Shown here piece after piece: positions 1-7,409 of a stretch of 64,000 nt of DNA (position 1 is its first letter; every line of letters starts with the position of its first letter). The notes under the pieces are model-generated. The model did no database searches and was not told the origin of the DNA. It worked only from the letters and a program-made list of their open reading frames with translations. This DNA is from Mitsuaria chitosanitabida ATCC BAA-476 = NBRC 102408 (GTDB lineage Bacteria; Pseudomonadota; Gammaproteobacteria; Burkholderiales; Burkholderiaceae_C): the NCBI RefSeq assembly GCF_001598255.1, contig NZ_BCYP01000018.1, positions 124,001 to 188,000 on the forward strand. The letters are read 5' to 3'. Both the position numbers and the translations under genes were made by a program.

Positions 1-581
1 ACCTGCGGGATCGCGCCCAGCGCGCGCATCTGCGCGTCCAGCACCTTGGAGGACTGGATGCGCATCTTCAGGCCCTTGAAGTCCGCCACGTGGTGCAGCG
101 GCTTGTTGGCGCTCATGATGTGGAAGCCGTTGTCCCAGAAGGCCAGGCCCTTGATGCCCTTGGGCTCGAGCTTCTTGAACAGCTCCATGCCCAGGGTGTT
201 GGTCGTGTTGCGGAAGGACGCGTCGTCCTTGAACAGGAAGGGCAGGTCGAAGACCTCGAACTCCTTCACGCCCAGCGGGCCGAACTTGGCCAGCGACGGG
301 GCCAGCATCTGCACCGAGCCCAGTTGCAGGGCCTCCAGCTCTTCCTTGTCCTTGTAGAGCTGGCTGTTGGGGTAGACCTCGACCTTCAGGCGGCCCTTGC
401 TGCGCTCTTCCGCCAGCTCCTTGAAGCGCTGCGCGCCCTTGCCCTTGGGGGTGTCGGGGGCGACGACGTGGCTCAGCTTGATCACGATCGGCGCCTGGGC
501 GAACGACGCGCCGGCGGCGGTCAGGCCGGCAACGGCCAGCGCGGCGGACAGCAGCAGGCGGCGGGGGAAGCGGACGGACAT
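1..581 (-). CDS. dctP: TRAP transporter solute-binding protein DctP, 3' end cut by window edge
   Basis: Periplasmic solute-binding subunit of a TRAP-type dicarboxylate transporter; only the first 193 residues lie in the window. The ATG at 581 is preceded by a strong AGGAG ribosome site. A Sec signal peptide (residues 1-28, arginine-rich start, hydrophobic core, cleavage near SFA-QA) is followed by family features: IKLSHVVAPDTPKGKGA, the YPNSQLYKD block and the FDLPFLF block near residue 110. The permease genes are presumably beyond the window. It is divergent from the sensor kinase at 754, the usual arrangement for a dicarboxylate-sensing pair and its target. Confidence 0.9.
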   Translation of the reverse strand, partial: MSVRFPRRLLLSAALAVAGLTAAGASFAQAPIVIKLSHVVAPDTPKGKGAQRFKELAEERSKGRLKVEVYPNSQLYKDKEELEALQLGSVQMLAPSLAKFGPLGVKEFEVFDLPFLFKDDASFRNTTNTLGMELFKKLEPKGIKGLAFWDNGFHIMSANKPLHHVADFKGLKMRIQSSKVLDAQMRALGAIPQ

Positions 582-640
582 GGAGGTCTCCTGGTGTTCT
601 TGGATGCGCCGGGATTCGGGGCATCCTGGATGGGGACGGA

Positions 641-684
641 TTGTGGAAATCGGCCCCTGGCGCGGCCAGTTGTGGACTTCCACA
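641..684. promoter_or_regulatory. candidate response-regulator operator between dctP and the sensor kinase
   Basis: The 172-bp divergent gap holds a perfect inverted repeat TGTGGA-CT-TCCACA at 671-684 and an extra same-orientation half site TTGTGGA at 641-647. This is a plausible binding region for the adjacent FixJ-type regulator controlling dctP. The repeats are seen; the protein that binds them is inferred. Confidence 0.4.
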
Positions 685-740
685 TTGGGGAAAAGCGAAA
701 CGCCCGCGCCCGCGCACAGGCGTGCGAGGGGCGCAGCGCC

Positions 741-746
741 TAGACT
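741..746 (+). promoter_or_regulatory. -10-like hexamer for leaderless transcription of the sensor kinase
   Basis: TAGACT lies seven bases before the ATG at 754, which has no Shine-Dalgarno. Transcription would start at or next to the ATG. No good -35 is visible. Confidence 0.35.
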
Positions 747-753
747 GCCGGCC

Positions 754-2760
754 ATGGCCGTTCCCCGTCCGGTGCTCCACCGATTTCTCCACCTGCTCAA
801 GCGCGCCAGCTGGGCCCTGCCCCTGGTGCTGGCGCTGGCCTTCGCCGCGTCGGTGGGGGTGTGGCTGCGCCTGACCGACCAGGCCGACATGGAGGAGGAG
901 CGGCTGACGCTGATCGCCGACTCGCTCTCGCTGGAGGCGCGCATCTCCGACTGGCTCAACGCCGAGCACGCGGCGGTGGACCGCCTCGCGCAGCAGCTGC
1001 CGGGCAACGTGGACGACAACACCCTGCTGCGCCACCAGACGGTGACCGACGGGCTGCGCCGGCTGTGGGTCAGCGTGACCGTGCTGGACGCCAACAACCG
1101 CGTGCTGGCCCATGTGCCGCAGCAGTCGCCGCACACGACGGCGCCCCCGCGGGAACGCACCGGCGTGAGCCTGGACGAGGGCGGCCTCACCGCGCACTGG
1201 AGCGCCCCGCGGCCGCAGGGCGGCCGGCTGGTGGTGCGCTTCGCGCCGAGCGCGCTGCTGCGGCAGACCTTGCCCTGGTGGCTGGCGCAGAAGTACGACG
1301 TGCGCCTGGTCGACGCGCTGGGCCAGCGCCTGGCGCAGAACGGCGAGCCGCAGCAGCTGCCCGGCACGCAGAGCTACAAGGTCAGCGTCGATCCGGCGAT
1401 GCGCGAGACCTGGCTCGAGCTCAACACCCGCAACCGCCACACGCCCTGGTGGCACACGCTGGCGGCGGCGCTGATGGGCGTGTTCATCCTGCTGTCGGCG
1501 CTGGCCAGCGGCATGCTGCGCCGGCAGATGCGCGAGGTGCGCCGCGCCGAGAACGAGGCCCGCACCGAGGCCGCCTGGCGCCGCGCGGTGGAGGACTCCC
1601 TCACCGTGGGCCTGCGCGGCCGCGACCTGGACGGCCGGCTCACCCACGTGAACCGCGCCTTCTGCGACCTGGTGGGCTACAGCGCCGACGAGTTGCTCGG
1701 TCGCCTGCCGCCGATGCCGTACTGGCTGCCCGACGAGATGGAGGACAGCCTGCGCCGGCACCGCCGCAACATGGCCGGCGGCGCGCCGCGCGACGGCTAC
1801 GAGGCGCGCTGGATGCATGCCGACGGGCACACGCTGGACGTGATGATCCTGGAGTCCCCGCTGGTGGACGCCTCGGGCAACCAGATCGGCTGGATGGGGT
1901 CCATCGTCGACATCAGCGCGCGCAAGCAGGCCGAGGAGCGCGAACGCCGCCGCACCGAGGCGCTCGCCCATCAGGCGCGCCTGAGCACGCTGGGCGAGGT
2001 GGCCTCGGCGCTGGCGCATCAGCTCAACCAGCCGCTGGCCGCGATCGCCGGCTACAACGCCGGGGCGATCCGCTCGCTGGAGCGCAGCGGGCAGGCGGAC
2101 GAGATCGTGATGGGCGCGCTCAAGCGCCTGGGCGAGCAGGCGATGGAGGCGGGCCGCATCGTGCAGCGCATCCGCGCCTTCCTGACGCGGCGCGCGCCGC
2201 AGCCCGAGCGCTGCGCGGTGCCGGAGCTGGTGGGGCGGGTGCTGGCGCTGCTCAAGCGGGATCTGCGCGGCGTGCCGGTGGAGGTCGTGATGCCGCCGGA
2301 CCTGCCCGAGGTGCAGGCCGACGCGGTGCTGATCGAGCAGGTGCTGATCAACCTGATCCGCAACGCGCTGGACGAGCTGCATGGCCGCGCCGACGCGCGG
2401 CTGCGGATCGCGGGGCTGCGCGTGGGCGAGCGCTTCGTGCGCGTGGACGTCGACGACAACGGCCCGGGCCTGCAGGGGCGCGGCATCGATCAGCTGACGA
2501 CCGCCTTCTATTCGACCAAGGCCGAAGGCATGGGGATGGGGCTGGCGATCTGCCGGTCGGTGGTGGAGGCGCACCACGGCGGCATGGAAGCCGGCGTCGG
2601 CGCGCTGGGCGGCGCGAGGATGAGCTTCACGCTGCCGCTGTGCGCGCCCCGGCCGACGCCCTGTCCGGAGGTCCCGGCAACGACGACGACCACGTCGACC
2701 ACGCTGACGACGGAGGCGCCGATGCCGCGCCTCAGCGGGAACAAGGAGAGCGAACGATGA
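754..2760 (+). CDS. dctS: C4-dicarboxylate sensor histidine kinase, DctB/DctS type
   Basis: Membrane sensor kinase of 668 residues that should sense dicarboxylates in the periplasm and phosphorylate the regulator encoded next. A first membrane segment lies at residues 20-40 (SWALPLVLALAFAASVGVW), followed by a periplasmic sensor region, a second membrane segment near 230-250 (WHTLAAALMGVFILLSALAS), a PAS domain (about 275-395), and a HisKA domain with phospho-acceptor His422 in SALAHQLNQPLAAIAGYN. The HATPase region has NLIRNALDEL (N box), DDNGPGL (G1) and GMGMGLAICRSV (G2). The next gene overlaps by four bases (ATGA). The ATG at 754 is chosen because the protein then starts just before the first membrane helix; upstream codons look non-coding. 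Confidence 0.88.
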   Translation: MAVPRPVLHRFLHLLKRASWALPLVLALAFAASVGVWLRLTDQADMEEERLTLIADSLSLEARISDWLNAEHAAVDRLAQQLPGNVDDNTLLRHQTVTDGLRRLWVSVTVLDANNRVLAHVPQQSPHTTAPPRERTGVSLDEGGLTAHWSAPRPQGGRLVVRFAPSALLRQTLPWWLAQKYDVRLVDALGQRLAQNGEPQQLPGTQSYKVSVDPAMRETWLELNTRNRHTPWWHTLAAALMGVFILLSALASGMLRRQMREVRRAENEARTEAAWRRAVEDSLTVGLRGRDLDGRLTHVNRAFCDLVGYSADELLGRLPPMPYWLPDEMEDSLRRHRRNMAGGAPRDGYEARWMHADGHTLDVMILESPLVDASGNQIGWMGSIVDISARKQAEERERRRTEALAHQARLSTLGEVASALAHQLNQPLAAIAGYNAGAIRSLERSGQADEIVMGALKRLGEQAMEAGRIVQRIRAFLTRRAPQPERCAVPELVGRVLALLKRDLRGVPVEVVMPPDLPEVQADAVLIEQVLINLIRNALDELHGRADARLRIAGLRVGERFVRVDVDDNGPGLQGRGIDQLTTAFYSTKAEGMGMGLAICRSVVEAHHGGMEAGVGALGGARMSFTLPLCAPRPTPCPEVPATTTTTSTTLTTEAPMPRLSGNKESER

Positions 2761-3395
2761 GCGACCCCCAGGCGACGGTCCATCTGGTGGACGACGAGGC
2801 GGCGGTGCTGGACGCGCTGGCCTTCCTGATGCGCTCGCACGGCTTGCGGGTGGAGACGCACGCGAGCGGCCCCGCGCTGCTCCAGGCGATCGAGCAGGAG
2901 TTCGAGCCGCACGGCTGCATCGTGCTGGACGTGCGGATGGAGCCGCTGTCGGGCCTGCAGGTGCATGACGAGCTGATCGCGCGCGGCATCCCGATGCCGG
3001 TGATCTTCCTGACCGGCCATGGCGACATCCCCATGGCGGTGGACGCGATGCAGAAGGGCGCGATCGATTTCGTCGAGAAGCCGTTCAACGACCAGGCATT
3101 GGTGAACAAGGTGCAGCGCGCGCTGGCGCTGGACGTGCATCGGCAGCGCGAGGCGCGCGCGCATGCGGACGCCTCGGGCAAGCTCGCGACGCTGACGGAC
3201 CGGGAGCGCGAGGTCGCGCTGCTGGTCGCGGCGGGCAAGCTCAACAAGCAGGTCGCCGACGAGCTCGGCATCGCGATCCGCACGGTGGAGGTCCACCGCG
3301 CCCGCGCGTTCACCAAGCTGGGCCTGCGCTCCGCCGCGGAGCTGGCGACCCTGCTGGAACGCTTCGAGCTGAAAAGGGAGAAGGGCGCTCAGTGA
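2757..3395 (+). CDS. dctR: FixJ/NarL-family response regulator, DctR type
   Basis: Two-domain regulator of 212 residues, partner of the overlapping kinase. The receiver domain (about 6-120) has the acidic pair DDE, phospho-acceptor Asp58 in IVLDVRMEPLSG, the switch Thr in FLTGHGDIPMAV and Lys in VEKPFND. The C-terminal LuxR-type helix-turn-helix (about 142-205) reads LTDREREVALLVAAG, then IAIRTVEVHRARAFTKLG. It probably activates the divergent dctP operon. Its last seven bases overlap the convergent antitoxin gene at 3389, which suggests the toxin-antitoxin pair was inserted tightly against it. Confidence 0.88.
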   Translation: MSDPQATVHLVDDEAAVLDALAFLMRSHGLRVETHASGPALLQAIEQEFEPHGCIVLDVRMEPLSGLQVHDELIARGIPMPVIFLTGHGDIPMAVDAMQKGAIDFVEKPFNDQALVNKVQRALALDVHRQREARAHADASGKLATLTDREREVALLVAAGKLNKQVADELGIAIRTVEVHRARAFTKLGLRSAAELATLLERFELKREKGAQ

Positions 3396-3682
3396 GCGGT
3401 GGCAGGTCTTGCGGTGAGCTCGATGCCGAGTGCATTCAGGACCGTCAGCAACGTGCGGAGCGTCGGATTCCCCTTCTCGCTGAACGAGCGGTAAAGGTGT
3501 TCACGGGAAAGCCCCGTCTGCTCGGCAACCTGCGTCATGCCCTTGGCACGCGCGACCATTCCCAATGCGAAGGCGATGTAGCCGGCATCATTGGTTTCGA
3601 AGGCATCCGCCATGAAGATCGCGATCGACTCGTCGGAGGTCAACATCTCCGCCGGGTCATAGGTGCGTACCTTCTCAGCCAT
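3389..3682 (-). CDS. HTH antitoxin of a RelE/HigB-type toxin-antitoxin pair
   Basis: A 97-residue DNA-binding antidote of the addiction-module antidote family. The N-terminus has the typical EKVRTYDPAEMLTSDESIAIFMADAFETND block. A Cro/C1-type helix-turn-helix follows (about 47-90: GMTQVAEQTGLSREHLYRSFSEKGNPTLRTLLTVL, read in pieces). Its start overlaps the toxin end by eight bases, so the two are translationally coupled, toxin first. Base composition is less GC-biased than the neighbours, consistent with acquisition. Confidence 0.85.
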   Translation of the reverse strand: MAEKVRTYDPAEMLTSDESIAIFMADAFETNDAGYIAFALGMVARAKGMTQVAEQTGLSREHLYRSFSEKGNPTLRTLLTVLNALGIELTARPATAH

Positions 3683-3977
3683 CTTGAAACTCCCCTTTCG
3701 CGAGTTGAATCGCGGTACGTATGTCCGAGTCCTGTGAGGACTTGTCCCCGCCGCACAGCAGCAGGATCAATGTCTCGGCACGTCTGACGTAGTAGAGGCG
3801 ATACCCCGGACCGTGGTGAATTCGTAGCTCGCGAACGCCGCCACCAACAGCCTTGTCGTCACCGATGAGGCCGTAGCTGAGTCTCGCGATGCGCGCGTTG
3901 ATCCGGTTCGCCGCCTCAAGGTCCTTGAGACGGCGAAGCCACTTCTCGAACGTGCGGGTGGCCTGGACGGTGATCAC
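3675..3977 (-). CDS. RelE-superfamily toxin, addiction module killer protein
   Basis: A 100-residue toxin predicted to cleave mRNA at the ribosome. It begins at a GTG. Family features include FEKWLRRLKDLEAANRI near the N-terminus, GGGVRELRIHHGPGYRLYYV in the core beta-sheet and LLLCGGDKSSQDSDI near the C-terminus. This is the TIGR02683-like group, usually followed by its HTH antidote as here. The promoter and operator should lie in 3978-4040. Confidence 0.85.
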   Translation of the reverse strand: MITVQATRTFEKWLRRLKDLEAANRINARIARLSYGLIGDDKAVGGGVRELRIHHGPGYRLYYVRRAETLILLLCGGDKSSQDSDIRTAIQLAKGEFQDG

Positions 3978-3982
3978 CCGTT

Positions 3983-4007
3983 CACTGTAGTTTAGAAGCT
4001 ACGAGTG
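3983..4007 (-). promoter_or_regulatory. candidate operator/promoter of the toxin-antitoxin operon
   Basis: An imperfect palindrome upstream of the toxin GTG: CACT-GTAG, eight-base centre, CTAC-g-AGTG. On the minus strand TAAACT sits in its centre as a -10, with TGGAAA 17 bases upstream as a weak -35. The layout fits repression by the HTH antitoxin. Confidence 0.4.
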
Positions 4008-4050
4008 ATCTTTTCCAGCGAGAAGGGTTTGGTGGCGCGCTTGAGATTTC

Positions 4051-5289
4051 TCAAGGTGCCTGTAGTACCAGCGACACGTTGCTCCCGCCGAAGGCGAAGG
4101 AGTTGCTGACGATGGCCTTCGAGCGGTCGAAGTCGCGGGTCTCGCGGATCACGTCGGCCACTTCCTCCAGCACGCTGCTGCGGATGTTGGCGCTCGCCGG
4201 CAGCTTGCCGCGGCGCAGCGCCTGCACGCAGGCCACCAGTTCCAGCGCGCCACCGGCCCCGATCAGGTGACCGTGCAGCGCCTTGGTCGCGCTCACCGGC
4301 ACGCCGCGCTGGCCGAAGACCCGCATCAGCGATTCGCACTCCACGGTGTCGCCGACATCGGTCGCCGTCCCGTGCGCGTTCACGTAGCCCACTTGCGCCG
4401 GTTCGATCCCGGCGTCCTTCAGCGCGGCGCGCAGCGCGCGTTCCTGGCCGTCGGCGTCGGGCCGCGACAGGTGCACCGCGTCGACGCTATGTCCGTAGCC
4501 GGCCAGCACGGCAAGCGCCGTGGCGCCGCGTGCGCGGGCGTGGGACGCCGTCTCCAGCACCAGCGCCGCCGCGCCCTCGCCCAGCACCAGGCCCTTGCGC
4601 GCATCGTCGAAGGGCCGGCAGCTGCGCGACGCGTCGTCCGCGTCCGCCGCCGCCATCACGCCCATCGACTGCCACGCGGCCACCGAGCCCGGGTTCAGCA
4701 TCGCTTCCGAGCCGCCCACCAGCACCACGTCCGCGCGGCCCTGGCGCATCAGCATCAGCGCCTCGCCGATCGCCTGCGCCGAGGAGGCGCACGCGTTGGA
4801 GATCGTCAGCATCGCCGCCTTGAGCCCGTACTTCATCGCCAGGTGCGACGCGGCCGAGTTGGCCATCACCCGCACCACCGTGTACGGGTGGATGCGCGGC
4901 ACCTCCTTGACGAGGTGCTCCGTGTAGGACTGCTGCAGCGAGTTGGAACCGCCCAGACCGGTGCCCCAGGCCACGGCCGCGCGCTCCGGCGTCGCCGCCG
5001 TGTCGGGCAGGCCCGCATGGGTCCAGGCCTCGCGCGCCGCATGCAGCGCCATCAGGCTGTGCCGGTCGTGCAGGTTGCGCTGCGCGGGCGGCATCTCCTG
5101 GCCCAGGGCCAGCGTCACCGCGGCGGCCGCGAAGGGCGGCACGCCCCGCGTCGGCTCGCCCGGCTGCAGCGCGATGCCGGAGCGGCCCTGCTCCAGCGCG
5201 TCCGCGAGCGCATCCGCGTCCGGGCCGAGCGCGCTGCACGCGCCGATGCCGGTGATCCATATCGCTTCCGAACGGGCGTCCGCGCTCAT
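4051..5289 (-). CDS. beta-ketoacyl-ACP synthase, KAS II-like
   Basis: A 412-residue condensing enzyme that should extend an acyl chain carried on the adjacent acyl carrier protein. The thiolase-fold catalytic triad is visible: Cys167 in ISNACASSAQAIG, His306 in NAHGTATDVGD and His341 in KALHGHLIGAGGALE. Length fits FabF-type enzymes. It is the last gene of a tight cassette (hydrolase, ACP, ketosynthase; 13 bp after the ACP stop). The absence of the rest of a fatty-acid gene set argues for a specialised acyl product rather than housekeeping synthesis. Product unknown. Confidence 0.88.
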   Translation of the reverse strand: MSADARSEAIWITGIGACSALGPDADALADALEQGRSGIALQPGEPTRGVPPFAAAAVTLALGQEMPPAQRNLHDRHSLMALHAAREAWTHAGLPDTAATPERAAVAWGTGLGGSNSLQQSYTEHLVKEVPRIHPYTVVRVMANSAASHLAMKYGLKAAMLTISNACASSAQAIGEALMLMRQGRADVVLVGGSEAMLNPGSVAAWQSMGVMAAADADDASRSCRPFDDARKGLVLGEGAAALVLETASHARARGATALAVLAGYGHSVDAVHLSRPDADGQERALRAALKDAGIEPAQVGYVNAHGTATDVGDTVECESLMRVFGQRGVPVSATKALHGHLIGAGGALELVACVQALRRGKLPASANIRSSVLEEVADVIRETRDFDRSKAIVSNSFAFGGSNVSLVLQAP

Positions 5290-5302
5290 CGGCGATCCCG
5301 CC

Positions 5303-5581
5303 TCAGGCCGCCGCGGCGGCCGTGTCGGCCTTGGCCGCGCCGTCCTTCTCGGCCAGCAGGCCGTCCACGATCGAGGCCAGGCCGGCGATCGTCGGCTGCT
5401 TCATCGCGGTGTCGTGGTCGATCTGGACATGGAAGTGGTCCTCGACCGCGAACATGAAGTCGACCAGCATCAGCGAGTCCAGACCCAGTTCGGAGAAGGC
5501 GACGTCGTTCTTCAGCGCGTCATCGGTCATGCCCAGCTCGTGGCAGGCAAGGCGACGCAGTTGTTCAAGCGTGTTGCTCAT
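5303..5581 (-). CDS. acyl carrier protein of the ketosynthase cassette
   Basis: A 92-residue acyl carrier protein. Phosphopantetheine is expected on the Ser of FSELGLDSLMLVDFMFAVE, a canonical DSL motif at about residue 36. An Ala/Lys-rich tail (KADTAAAAA) follows the four-helix domain. Its start lies inside the last 17 bases of the upstream hydrolase gene, so translation is probably coupled. Confidence 0.9.
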   Translation of the reverse strand: MSNTLEQLRRLACHELGMTDDALKNDVAFSELGLDSLMLVDFMFAVEDHFHVQIDHDTAMKQPTIAGLASIVDGLLAEKDGAAKADTAAAAA

Positions 5582-6482
5582 GGCGGAAATCCTCGGTCGC
5601 GGTCAAAGGTTGGAGACGCTCGGCCAGGTCCGCGACGGGAACCTGACGCAGCAGGAATTGGCGGGCGGTCTGCGTGACGGCGCCGCGCTCGTTGTCCAGG
5701 GTCAGCATGTGATAGCTGTGGTGGAACCAGTGCACTTCGGGCGTGGTGCCCAGGCGGCGCTGCAGTTCCAGTACCGAGCGCGGTCCGCTGACGTCGTCCT
5801 CGCTGGCGTGCAGCACGACGGTCGGGGCGTCGATCTCATGCAGGCGGGCGCGCACGTGGCGGATCAGGCGCGAGGCCTGGTGCAGCGAGGCGGCCGGCAG
5901 GCGGTCGGCGCCGGCGGCCGAGACGTGGCTGGAGTTCATCGCCTGGGCGACCCACTCGCGCAGGCGCTCGTTCTTGATGCCGTAGGGCGGGGCCTCGCGG
6001 AAGGCCAGCCACTGGCGCAGCGGCGGCACATAGGCCAGCGGCAGCAGGCGGCGCCAGGGGGAGACGTTCCAGCCGTCGAAGTGCAGGCTGGTGGACAGCA
6101 GCATCAGCGCCGCGGCCGGGCGCTTGAGCGCCAGGGCCAGGGTCAGCACCGAGCCCATCGACAGGCCGCCGATGGCGACCCGGGCGTGCCGGGCGGCCAG
6201 CGCGTCGAAATGCGCGGCGGCCATGTCGACCCATTCCTCGAAGCGGGGCACCGGGCGGCGCACGCCGTCGGTGGCCGACACGCCGTAGCCGTCCAGGGCG
6301 GGGGCCTCGACCACGTAGCCGGCGTCGCGCAGCGAGCGCGCCAGCGGCATCATCTCCAGCGGATTGGCGCACAGGCCGTGCAGCAGCAGCACGGCGGGAC
6401 GCGGATCGAGCGCCGTCTGGTGGGTCCCGGAAGCCGACGGCGTTGGCGACAGGGTATGGATCGGATTCGACATGTCCGGCAT
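5565..6482 (-). CDS. alpha/beta hydrolase of the ketosynthase cassette
   Basis: A 305-residue serine hydrolase, first gene of the cassette. The nucleophile elbow is GGLSMGS with Ser108. An oxyanion region VLLLHGLCANPLEM precedes it, and the Asp (HASEDDVSG) and His (HSYHMLTLD) follow in order. It resembles carboxylesterase/monoacylglycerol-lipase-like enzymes. With its own ACP it could act as thioesterase or acyl transferase for the cassette product (inference). ATGs at 6482 and 6473 are both possible starts; neither has a clear ribosome site. Confidence 0.85.
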   Translation of the reverse strand: MPDMSNPIHTLSPTPSASGTHQTALDPRPAVLLLHGLCANPLEMMPLARSLRDAGYVVEAPALDGYGVSATDGVRRPVPRFEEWVDMAAAHFDALAARHARVAIGGLSMGSVLTLALALKRPAAALMLLSTSLHFDGWNVSPWRRLLPLAYVPPLRQWLAFREAPPYGIKNERLREWVAQAMNSSHVSAAGADRLPAASLHQASRLIRHVRARLHEIDAPTVVLHASEDDVSGPRSVLELQRRLGTTPEVHWFHHSYHMLTLDNERGAVTQTARQFLLRQVPVADLAERLQPLTATEDFRHEQHA

Positions 6483-6522
6483 GTTGGCGGCGGTCGCTGT
6501 TGCGGACTTGACGCAAAGCTGT

Positions 6523-6558
6523 CAGAAACCTGTCGACGCCGTTGCCCTCAGGTTTCTG
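6523..6558. promoter_or_regulatory. candidate operator between hydrolase cassette and response regulator
   Basis: A perfect 10-bp inverted repeat CAGAAACCTG (6523-6532) / CAGGTTTCTG (6549-6558). Its left part also forms an 11-bp-period direct repeat CTGTC-N6-CTGTC (6520-6535), the spacing OmpR-family regulators use. It may mediate autoregulation by the 6609 regulator and control of the divergent cassette. Confidence 0.35.
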
Positions 6559-6594
6559 CAAGGGACCCGATGGCCCGCCGCAAGGCACACGCTT

Positions 6595-6600
6595 TAGGAT
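6595..6600 (+). promoter_or_regulatory. -10-like hexamer, leaderless start of the OmpR-type regulator
   Basis: TAGGAT lies eight bases before the ATG at 6609, and no ribosome site is present. The same spacing is seen at 741, 7397 and 43912. Confidence 0.35.
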
Positions 6601-6608
6601 CGTCCACC

Positions 6609-7289
6609 ATGCGAATCCTCCTGGTCGAAGACGATGATTTCCTGGCGGAGTCCACCGCCCGGGCGCTGCGCTCGCAGTCCTGGGTCGTGGACGTCAGCGC
6701 CCGTGGCGAGCCTGTTCCGCTGTCGCTGCGCGAGGATCGTTACGACTTGCTGATCCTGGACATCGGCCTGGCCGGCATCGACGGTTTCGAGACCCTGCGC
6801 CGCGTCCGCGCGCAGGGCAGCCAGGTCCCGGTGCTGCTCCTGACAGCTCGTGACGCCGTCGAGGACCGCGTGCGCGGCCTGGAAGGCGGCGCCGACGACT
6901 ATCTGGTCAAGCCCTTCGCGCTGAGCGAGCTGATCGCCCGGGCCCGCGCCCTGGTGCGCCGCAGCCAGGCGCGCTCGGGCAACGAGCTGCAGCTGGCCGC
7001 GCTGCGCATGGACCTGGAGGCCCGCCGCGCCTTCGTCGGCGAGGACCCGCTGGCCCTGTCCGCCCGCGAATGGGACGTGCTGGGCTTCCTGCTGGCGCGC
7101 GCCGGCAAGGTGGTGGCCAAGGAACAGATCGCCTCGGCCAGCAACGGCTGGGAGCAGGGCGTCAGCGACAACGCCATCGAGGTCTGCGTCTCGCGCCTGC
7201 GCGCCAAGATCGAGCCGGCCGGCCTGCAGCTGCGCACCGTGCGCGGCCTGGGCTACCTGCTCGAAGAGGCGCCGCCCGCCAAGGCCTGA
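6609..7289 (+). CDS. OmpR-family response regulator (QseB/TctD-like)
   Basis: A 226-residue regulator. The receiver domain starts MRILLVEDDDFLAEST, has phospho-acceptor Asp51 in LLILDIGLAGIDG, the switch Thr in LLLTARDAVED and Lys in YLVKPFALSEL. The C-terminal winged helix (about 128-222) has LSAREWDVLGFLLARAGKVV and the recognition helix region DNAIEVCVSRLRAKI, then VRGLGYLLEE. It is cognate to the kinase at 7410, 120 bp downstream. The signal is unknown; TctD/QseB relatives respond to tricarboxylates or quorum/stress cues. Confidence 0.9.
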   Translation: MRILLVEDDDFLAESTARALRSQSWVVDVSARGEPVPLSLREDRYDLLILDIGLAGIDGFETLRRVRAQGSQVPVLLLTARDAVEDRVRGLEGGADDYLVKPFALSELIARARALVRRSQARSGNELQLAALRMDLEARRAFVGEDPLALSAREWDVLGFLLARAGKVVAKEQIASASNGWEQGVSDNAIEVCVSRLRAKIEPAGLQLRTVRGLGYLLEEAPPAKA

Positions 7290-7396
7290 CCCCGGCGAGC
7301 GCCCGTTCCGGGGCTCGCTCCCGTCCGCATCCCCGTCCCCCGACGACCGCCGCGCCGCGGGTTTTCCCGCGCGCCGGCCCCCTCGTGCCCTTCGGT

Positions 7397-7402
7397 TAGG
7401 CT
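7397..7402 (+). promoter_or_regulatory. -10-like hexamer, leaderless start of the sensor kinase
   Basis: TAGGCT lies seven bases before the ATG at 7410, with no Shine-Dalgarno. The preceding intergenic carries two hairpins (GCGAGC...GCTCGC and CGCGGG-TTTT-CCCGCG) that may separate regulator and kinase transcription. Confidence 0.35.
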
Positions 7403-7409
7403 CGCCCGC

